Shown piece after piece: positions 56,409-64,000 of a stretch of DNA of 64,000 bases; positions within the stretch are counted from its first letter, which is position 1, and every line of letters begins with the position of its first letter. Both the position numbers and the translations under genes were made by a program. Source of the stretch: Chlorophyllum brunneum (taxonomy: Eukaryota; Basidiomycota; Agaricomycetes; Agaricales; Agaricaceae). The stretch lies in the NCBI GenBank assembly GCA_963576785.1, contig OY756141.1, positions 930,001-994,000 of the forward strand. The letters run 5' to 3'. The notes beneath the pieces are model-generated. The model saw only the letters and a program-made list of their open reading frames with translations, was not told where the DNA came from and did no database searches.

Positions 56409-58882
56409 ATGACTTCGCCCGCAGGTCCGTTCCATAGGCATGGCTCTCACTCGCGTCACCGTGAGTCGGGGCGTGGGACTCCTGTCGGCCAACTTTACGT
56501 AGGCCAAGCCGAAGAGCTTCTGCTGCCGGAAGGTCCTGTTGGCGAACAAATTACCGAGTTATTACAGGAATTCGTCCACCCTCATCATCATGCACATGCA
56601 ACGGATGATACACTTGTCGCGGAAGAGGGGTCCGAGGAGGAGGCACAGGCAAAGATGAAGAACCTCCCTTGGTGGAAGCGACCTTCCCCGTGGTGGTATA
56701 TGGTTTTCAAATTCTACAGTTATCATCAGTTCTGACGCGTGTTTCTTTAGGGTACTGTGTGCGGTGCCATTCGCGTCGATAGCTATGTCAGCAACAATTG
56801 CTCCACGTATTGAGATCTACACAATTCTCGCGTGTCGAGAAGTGAGGCCCGACATCTACTACGAGGGATTACAGACTGGTTCCTCTCTCGTGTCTACCGT
56901 CATCCCAACACGCCCTCAGTTATGTGCTGCCGATCCAGTTGTTCAAGCCGCCGTCGCGAAACTCGCAGCTGGTATGTTTTCTCGATCATGATCCATGTCG
57001 CTATTCTTGTCTTCACGTATCATCTTTGACGTCAATAATTCCCAAACTGATATTCCTCTCTAACGCCAGCAATGACAACGTCCATGGGTATCCTCAGCTG
57101 TCTGACCACTGGCTGGTGGGGCGCCGTGAGTACACCCGCACACGTTCCCCATTCCTGAGCTAAATTTGGAAGCCAGTTCTCTGACCGTTATGGACGCGGT
57201 CGTGTGATGGGAATTTCAATTTCCGGCCTGTTACTGTCGGAGCTCAATTATATCTTCGTGTCTTCGTTCTCGGACAGGATACCCGGAGGATATTGGTTTC
57301 TCCTATTTGGTCCCATTGTGGAAGGCTTACTTGGAGGTAAAGTTAAACGCCTGGATTTGCATCCCAACGTCCATATTTAAAAGATTTCAGGTTTTACAAG
57401 CGGTGTCGGTGCATTTCATGCGTATCAGGCCGATGTCACCGATGATCACAACAGGTGTGCTCAGCAATATTTACCTCATGTACACTAACGTGTACCGTCT
57501 AGATCACGTATATTTTCGCTAAGTCTTGGTCTGATGTTTACCGGAATGGCCATAGGCCCAACTCTTGGTGCACTCCTAATTCGGTCCACTGGACAAGTGT
57601 TGTCGGTCTTCTACGTGGCCGCGGGAATACACTCCTTATACACCCTCTTGGTCTGCTTCGTCCTGCCACAATCATTAAGCTTGCCGTATAGGCTTCGAGC
57701 TCGAAAAAAATACGCAGAGGAATTCCGGGCGGACACCTCTGATCGAAGGGATCGTTTTGGGGTCCGGCTACTAGCTCTCGTCAGACGACTGTTTGCTTTC
57801 CTCACTCCGCTCGCCGTGTTCGATCCTAGAGTGAGGGATATTAACGAAAGTCCCCTAAAGAAGAGGAGGGACTGGAATTTGTTGCTGATGGGCCTGGCAT
57901 ACATGATTACACTCTCAATCATGGTTCGTAGCCCGTTTAAAAGTTGCTACCAATTCTCATTAATGTTGCAGGGTTCCTATACTTATAAATTTCAGTATGC
58001 CGCTTCAACCTTCGGTTGGACCTCGGAAACTGTGAGTCGTTCCTATATTCTGAAGGTCTACTCCTTATTATCAGCATGCACATAGCTGGGATACTGGCTC
58101 AGTTTGGTTGGCGCCGCAAGGGCCCTCTACTTGACTGCCGTTTTACCCTGTGAGTGGGGGTATACCCATTAGAATAACTATTGACGATTAATCGTAGTGG
58201 CGATCAAACTTCTCAAGCCAAAGCCTATAATCATCGAGATACCATGTACGCCTCCGGAGTCGTCATCTTTACTGTCGTCCCCCGAGGCTACTCGAGATCT
58301 CCCGACAAAGAAGAAGGAAATTCACTCTCCTGCTTTTGATCTGGGTTTGGCTAGGGCTTCGCTATTCATCGAAGTCGTGGCCTACACATTTATGGGACTT
58401 GCTTCAACTCCTCTCGCATTTACTGTATTCGGGATGTTAGGATCCATGGGAGCGGCTTTCTCTCCTGCAACTCAGACCGTGGCATTGGCGTTATACACCC
58501 GGCGTGGAGACACCGAGACAGGCAGGCTTTTCGGAGCGATGAGCGTTCTACAGGCTCTAGGGTGAAAACATAAGTCAAGTGCTAGGATTGAATCAACTGA
58601 TGCATTTTTAATAGCTCCCAAATTCTGGGACCTTCGCTCTATGCTTTTGTCTATGTGAAGACTGTCGCAACATACCCTAGAACCATTTTCTTCGTGACTG
58701 TAGGCACAGTGGCCATCTCGTTGCTACTTCTTTCTTGCGTCCGCCTACCAAAAGAAATTCTACCACATGTGATGCCAAATGCCGATGAGGACCTCGAAGA
58801 GCCGAGCACTAACAGCAACGGAAGAGATGCTAGAATTAGAGAGGGGACACTAGTTGAGGTCGATGTTGATGAAAGGGCATGA
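56409..58882 (+). CDS. Major facilitator superfamily transporter
   Basis: The start at 56409 leads to a long cytosolic N-terminus (MTSPAGPFHRHGSHSRHRES, with His-rich PHHHAHA). The first helix is VLCAVPFASIAMSATIAP. The signature between helices 2 and 3 reads GWWGAFSDRYGRGRVMGIS, a good match to the MFS motif A (GxxxDRxGRR). Helices continue through FGPIVEGLLG, GLMFTGMAIGPTLGALLI and others. A central charged loop carries RDWNLLLMG, and the C-terminal half resumes at FDLGLARASLFIEVV and ends with ILGPSLYAFVYV and a soluble acidic tail. Its layout resembles the fungal YCR023C or tetracycline-resistance-like group. The substrate is unknown. At least nine introns are present. Confidence 0.88.
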
Positions 58883-59704
58883 ACTAGAATTTACAGTATG
58901 TTGTGACCTTCCTCGATTCGGTTTGGTTGACATCGTCTATGTTTTGTTCGGGACTAGGATATTGCGCTATCTAATATTTGTTACTTTCCTGCTGTTGTAC
59001 CAGCTAAAGAAGTAGAACCTGAAATCAGCTACATCAAATTGATGAATCTGCTAGTTTTGTCCCAGCAGCCGCTCTAGGCTACCGCCCGTTAGTAAGAACA
59101 ATACGTCTCCTGCTAATATTTTCAAACCCCATGGAACGAGCAACACTCCGGATGCCAGCGCTGATAAGTTATTATTATCTCCACTCGTTCCTGACTTGAC
59201 CTAAATTGTTCTGGATCTCAATCAACCCACCTAGGCAGACCCTATCCTTTCTGAAAATAGGCATCATCGGGCTGATTCATGGTGGACCGCATTGGTGGTC
59301 GGTAACCACGTTTTCTCACTCACCTGGGGCTAACTGCTCTTACCCGGCAGTTGTACACTTCGGACGAATATAATCACACCATCATCAATTTTCGTTTCTG
59401 GTGCCATGCGGGCTCGAAACTATTGGCCGAGGAACCCGTCGTTGGATTCTTTTCTTCAAGATTTTACCACACTTGAAAGCTCGACACACCAATTCACCTC
59501 CTTCTAGTCTTGCGCTGGCAGCTAGTTCATTGATACCTGAAAAGCCCCGTGATCCAGAGCTGATGGAGCGGCCTTGGTGATCGCTCACCGCAAGAATACA
59601 TGCGCGAAAGACTATAAGAGGCGAGCCCCGTACTCCTAACTCACCTCGTTCTGATCCTCCTCAAGGCAAGACAATATCTGTGGTATCTCTACGGATCGAC
59701 GAAA
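58883..59704. other. Intergenic region between MFS gene and GH17 gene
   Basis: Holds the MFS 3' end and the GH17 promoter. No gene was recognised. A minus-strand frame at 59385-59588 lacks family features. Confidence 0.45.
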
Positions 59705-61021
59705 ATGAAGCTTACAAACTACCTGGTCCTCTCTTTCGCCTTCCTCTCTGGCACCCTCGCCGTCAATAACTTTGGAGGCATCACGGCCTCCAACTCCATC
59801 GGGGGCACGGGCACGTACACTTGCCGCACTCAGGCTCAGGTTAGTATAGTCGCCCCTCACGTACCACCGCGTTCAGTACTTACTGGGAGGCTTTGTCGGC
59901 TTGGGACCCATCCCTTTACGTGCGCTATGAAACGAAAAGTGGAACAGTCTTGCCAACACTGCGAAGGGTTCCGGCTTCAAGTCACTCAGGATCCTTGGAT
60001 TCGACTGCAATGCGCTTAACTTGGCTTCTACCGCCGCTGCTTCTGCGGGCATGCAAGTCCTTGCCGGGATCTACTTTGATGTAAGTTTCCCCACCCTCAT
60101 GGCGTTGGCGTATTTTGATTCGATACTGACTTGTTATTCAGGGCCCGGTTTCTGGTGCAAACAGCCAAATCGAGTGAGTCGCATGCATAGATGTGGTTTG
60201 ATAGCCGGTGTGACTGTTTTTGGATGCAGCAACGATGTTCGCACATTCCAGAGTGCTGTTCAAAAGTTTGGTGCCGGTCGTTACATTGGACTGACAATTG
60301 GAAATGAAGTACGGCCTCCCCACCGTCATTCCAACGCTCCGACACTGATGATTAATACAGAACACGGACAGCCCGACCAACATTATGAACAAAGTCTCTC
60401 AAGTTCGAAGTAAGCTAGCTGCTCTAGTCCGACCGAGCGGCCCTCTGATCTTTTGGTATCTAGACACCCTCAGAGCGGCAGGAATCAACACCCCTGTGTC
60501 CACCGTCCACACATGGGTCAACATTCGCGACAACAGCGTGTTCTGCAACGGTGACTTTGTTGGTGCTAATGCCCAGTAAGCGTTCCCATAGAGCGATCAG
60601 CTCGGAGTGTGCTCACGAGCAAACGCGTAGTGCCTTCTATGATCCCAACACCACTGCGGAGAACACGGGCAATTTTGTCATTCACACTGTCGTTCCCGCA
60701 CTCCGAAATACATGTGGCAACAAACGAATTATCATTACAGAGTGCGCACCTGACACACGCTACCGAGGACCTCACTAATTTTAGCGCTATGACAGATCTG
60801 GTTGGCCTTCTCGTGGAGGCTCAAATGGTGTCGCTGTTGCCTCTCAGGCCAATGAGCACTCGGCACTCCTCAATCTTAATTGCGCCTGCCGCGATGATCG
60901 CTCGGTTTCGGTCTTTGCGTTCGAGTATGACGACCAGCTCTGGAAGGGGAATGATAATGAGCGGAGCTTTGGGCTTTTCCCTAAGTTCAACTTCAACGGG
61001 GATGTCTTTGCGCCGTGTTAG
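59705..61021 (+). CDS. Glycoside hydrolase family 17 beta-1,3-glucanase
   Basis: The start at 59705 gives a signal peptide (MKLTNYLVLSFAFLSGTLA) and an early NNFGGITASNSIGG. After a 101-base intron the exon reads GFKSLRILGFDCNALNLAS and MQVLAGIYFDGPVSG. The proton-donor region is GRYIGLTIGNE, spliced at once to NTDSPTNIMNKV. The last intron interrupts the nucleophile Glu codon: the joined text is IITESGWPSRGG, the family signature. Then GVAVASQANEHSALL, and the protein ends FNGDVFAPC with the stop at 61019-61021. Eight introns are needed. All catalytic residues are present. Likely an extracellular enzyme that remodels cell-wall beta-glucan. No GPI tail or binding module is seen. Confidence 0.88.
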
Positions 61022-61602
61022 GTCACCAGAATGTATCGTACATGAGATTAGGGGGGGTTGGAGTACCCAACCAACGTGGTAGTGGCGTAGTGTTCAATGG
61101 ATAATTACGATTGTTGCTGAAAGGGCTTACTCGAGTGAGATCTTTCGTCGGGACTTACCCCGTCTGTCCCTCCGCCACCCATACCATCTGATCGGACAAA
61201 GTGGTATCGCACCGAGTCCACCGAAGCGTTCCAACATGAATTTGATTAGCATCTGTCAATAGGTTTGACGTTTAGCACCAGTCCTGGCTGGAGAAGCGCC
61301 TTCGGCAAAGTCGTGGCTCCTGGTGGTTGGACTGTCTCGGATATGAATGTATGACGGGCGGAGTTTTGGCGTCGAGAACGTATTGAGACGCAATGGCATA
61401 TTATAAAGCATTCTATAGTATATTACATTACAACAAAAAAAAAAAAAAACAAAAAAAAAAGCCAAGACAACTATATATACATCGCACTAGGCGGAATGAT
61501 AGAGTGCTTTCTCGGCGCCTTACCAAGCAGTAACGGGTACACGAACGGATAACACTAGCTATGGAGCGAATTGGAGCGTACGTCCTCAGAATCCCATTTG
61601 TG
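61022..61602. other. Convergent intergenic region with an A-rich tract
   Basis: No gene recognised. An almost pure poly-A tract, broken once by C, lies at about 61434-61460. Confidence 0.5.
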
Positions 61603-62769
61603 TTACATTGTTGAAGTATTGGGCGAATGCGTCTCCGACAAAATGGAATCGAGGTAAGATAATTTCATGTTTCGAAAAACACGACAGGCCATCGAAGCTG
61701 TGAGAGGTATCTGCACAGTCGGAAACATGGTTTTGAATATTTGAGGAATGGAATCCAGCCAAACAGCGGTTCCAACAAAAGCTGTGGCACCGACTGTAAT
61801 CCTATCATCAGATCAGCGTGACGCCAAAGGACTAAAATTAGATAGTGATGACTTGCAGATAATATTGTTGTCCTCCTCTGAAAACCGCCCGCGATAATTG
61901 TGGAAGTGTACTACCGGACATGGTGATGTACTAGGGCGTTCTTCTGTTCGCCGGCATTCTACCGTGTGTCCGTATGATTTTGTATGAAATCGCCAAGAAA
62001 ACCGACGTGTCGAAGAAGAGGAGAGCATAGGTGGTAAGCGCGACATAAGGAGGAATACCAGCCTCCATGTAATAATGGGTTCCTGGTACAAAGTGTGGGC
62101 TTGTCCCTAGCGGTATGAGGATATCGCATAAAGCAAAGATGACCCAAAATAGGGTGAAAGACCAGCGAATCCATTTTTCTTGTCTGTATACCGCATGAAC
62201 ACGTTGAAGGAACAGATAGGATGTCGTGACGACGGATAACATGCACAGGCATCCAGAAGCGATGACTGTCGCATGGAGATTACTGATCGGCATGACTGGA
62301 AGGTTCATAAGTGATGCGGACTCGGATCTGGGCAACCGAAAGCGGGTACGTAAACACACCTCTCTCCATGGCAGCAACAAATACATAGCTCAAAGCTGTG
62401 AGTCTATAACATAGCCAACCTCAGTCAAATTCCAGACCCAATATATTTGAAATTACCTTGAAAGTATGAAGCATACTACGACGAACTGGAATTTACCACG
62501 TCTCACAATCTTGATATCATCCTGGATATAAACCACTATATCCCATACGGTGGCCTGTGCAGGCATACACTGTGTCAACTAAAGACCGAAAATGGAATCA
62601 AGTGGACACCACTCGCCCCAAAGACAGCGAGAGTGATATTATAACAGATTTCCATTTCTCGAGCCTTAGTAGGCGAGAGGTGGTTGAGGTAAACATCCGG
62701 GTTAAGGAGGGCACTGGAAACGGGCATGGGGTTTGTGGTTAAAGGTTGACGAGGAAAGCGACTCAGCAT
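61603..62769 (-). CDS. Seven-helix membrane protein of an agaricomycete-expanded family, copy 2
   Basis: The start is MLSRFPRQPL at 62769 or MPVSSALLNPDVYLNHLSP at 62727. The first helix region includes KAREMEICYNITLAVFGA, then a conserved DDIKIVRRGKFQFVVV segment, then ATVIASGCLCMLSVVTTSYL and WIRWSFTLFWVIFALCDILI and VALTTYALLFFDTSVFLAISY. The C-terminal helix is spliced with a GC donor: GGQQYYL joins through the 61802-61856 intron to ITVGATAFVGTAVW. The family's typical end SMACRVFRNMKLS is present and the stop is at 61603-61605. One exon border (near 61925-61945) could not be resolved. Related in type, but not near-identical, to the gene at 49617-50587. Confidence 0.7.
61802..61856 (-). 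other. GC-AG intron in seven-helix gene
   Basis: Donor CT|GCAAGT, acceptor GATAG, 55 bases. The join gives YYLITVGATAF, matching the family's helix-6 motif. Confidence 0.7.
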
Positions 62770-63513
62770 CCCACGTATCTATAAAATCCCTGATGACACT
62801 AGAATAACAAGAATGATGAAGGTTGTGTGCCAGTGATAGAACAGAGCTGATGAACCGAGGATACTCATCGTACAACCTAGGTGTTATGGTGGACTGAAGT
62901 GGGTTGGATATCTACGATGACATATTTCTACTCAAGGAGATACCAGTGGGCATTATAAGATCAGAAAGTTGTTGGTAAATTGTGCAGGATTTAACGTCGT
63001 CGAGGGATAATCGGTTCGGAGAGATCCATCAGGACGGTGGAGCTAGGCTGCGGGGCGTCCAAGTTTTTTTGTACTCTAATCAATATATCATTTTTCTCGA
63101 TCATTTTCGTAAACCCCTCAGAAACGCTCTGTCTGTATCACATGTCTGACAGAACAACGCAGTGTACTGTTTTTTCTTTTCAACAAATAGTTTACTACGC
63201 ATTTTTGCCATTTCCAATTTTAAAAATAGCGGACGTTGTAGAAGCCCGGAGTTTGCCTCGATCTATTATTGGAACGATATATTCTAATTATAGCTTTGAT
63301 TCTTGTGGGACCAGTTATCCTTATGAGCTTAGGCCCTGAACGCACGAATTATATTGCGAATATTAGTTCTACAAACTGAAAGCAGGCCCAATGTCCTCGT
63401 TAGATCACAGGATTCATACATAGTGTTTTCTGTACAAGAAGAACGAAGGAGATAAACGCTCCAAGCTTAGGGAATGAAAATCCTCGAGTAACCATCGATC
63501 CTATTTGAGAGTC
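62770..63513. other. AT-rich intergenic region
   Basis: No gene is supported. A plus-strand frame at 63037-63339 is open for 100 codons but its composition (many Phe, Ile, Cys, Ser) follows the AT-rich bases and it has no family signal. Confidence 0.45.
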
Positions 63514-64000
63514 TTAGGCGCAAGACAAGAGGAGCCTAGAGGGAAAAGACGTACGGTTGACGGCAACAAGGACAACGGTGTTTGCCTGAAGATCCTCTGG
63601 CAGCCAATACCTCTCTACACTGATCACACATAACCAAACACCTACATATGGGTCAGCATAAATAAGGAGGCAAGGAACCGAACACTTACCGGCAAGGCCA
63701 GCTAACAATGTCCCTCGGTCTACCCGTACAGATGATACACGTCGCCCGATCAGTCCAATCTGGCTCTCCGTCACCCTCTTCCTTACCATCGACACCTGTA
63801 GCCTGTCTTACAGGTCCGAATCCCAAAGGCCAGCTATCCTCACCTACATCAAAGTCATCCGCAATCTCCAACCCCCACCTCCTTCCCATCTCGCCCCACC
63901 TCCGTCTGGTCAATGGTGGTGCAGGTAGAGCATTTTCCCTCCCTGTCGCACGAACAGAGCCATGTACCAAATGACTCAGCACAAGTTTACTTCCCTCGTC
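63514..64000 (-). CDS. RING-finger protein (C-terminal part, cut by window edge)
   Basis: Only the end of the gene is inside the window; the 5' part lies beyond base 64000. A charged region with RRWGLEIADDFDVGEDSW precedes the RING-type domain. Reading across introns it gives TCIICTGRPRDIVSWPCR, CLVMCDQCREVLAARG and HRCPCCRQP, which supplies the paired cysteines of a RING found in basidiomycete membrane-associated E3 ligases of Asi type. The last intron joins CCRQP to LLLSCA and the stop, shorter than the usual EGYSRI-type tail, so the C-terminus may be mis-joined or truncated. Ubiquitin ligase activity is a family inference. Confidence 0.75.

Noticed and set aside
61434..61460. Poly-A tract as the tail of a retroposed copy
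   Set aside because: No flanking target duplication or processed gene was seen next to it.
63037..63339. Open frame of 100 codons in AT-rich DNA
   Set aside because: Composition follows base bias, no homology recognised, no introns as in neighbouring genes.
1..64000. CRISPR arrays, insertion sequences, LTR elements and viral genes
   Set aside because: No spaced direct repeats, transposase, reverse transcriptase or capsid motifs were found in any frame. The only direct duplication is the Ggamma pair.

Overview
The window is genomic DNA from a filamentous basidiomycete, most likely a mushroom-forming agaricomycete. The genes are dense and alternate strands. They are cut by many introns of about 45-60 bases with GT..AG ends, so most proteins appear as short open pieces that must be joined. 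Several families typical of Agaricomycetes are present: NACHT-domain NTPases, seven-helix membrane proteins, a copper radical (glyoxal) oxidase, a GPI-type cupredoxin, and Ser/Thr-rich secreted proteins. No prokaryotic features, tRNAs, rRNAs, CRISPR arrays or intact transposons were seen.

Layout. 0.4-10.6 kb: a small unknown gene (+), a P4-ATPase lipid flippase (-) and the DNA-repair nuclease FAN1 (-). 11-16.6 kb: a TKL-type protein kinase with two SAP-like motifs and a long acidic stretch (-), and a DUF6593-like protein (+), sharing a divergent promoter region. 17-20.7 kb: a NACHT NTPase and the ribosome-assembly factor PNO1 (both +). 20.9-30.5 kb: a run of minus-strand genes, namely glyoxal oxidase, amidophosphoribosyltransferase (ADE4), S-adenosylmethionine synthetase and a myotubularin phosphatase. 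31-38.6 kb: cupredoxin, mitochondrial thioredoxin, two tandem G-protein gamma subunits, an unknown coiled-coil protein and a membrane protein of unknown function. 39-46.3 kb: dynactin p27 (DCTN6-like), a Tim17-like protein, a WDR53-like WD40 protein and UTP21. 47-64 kb: a secreted Ser/Thr-rich protein, a seven-helix protein, SRP receptor beta, SAR1, glia maturation factor (GMF), an MFS transporter, a GH17 glucanase, a second seven-helix protein and a RING protein cut by the right edge.

The genes are mostly independent housekeeping functions: early secretion (SAR1, SRP receptor beta), small-subunit ribosome assembly (PNO1, UTP21), phosphoinositide and lipid handling (P4-ATPase, myotubularin), one-carbon and purine metabolism (ADE4 beside SAM synthetase), and signalling (Ggamma pair, kinase). 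No single new pathway or defence island is evident. The most notable signals are a kinase whose catalytic lysine appears to have moved into the glycine-rich loop as in WNK kinases, start codons created or isolated by introns in ADE4 and GMF, GC-AG introns supported by protein conservation, a tandem Ggamma duplication with different CaaX boxes, a 69-base in-frame removable intron, and a helically phased TGACG array just upstream of one start codon.

Gene models were joined by eye from reading frames and splice consensus. Outer limits are good where family ends are known. Internal exon borders are inferred unless exact positions are given.
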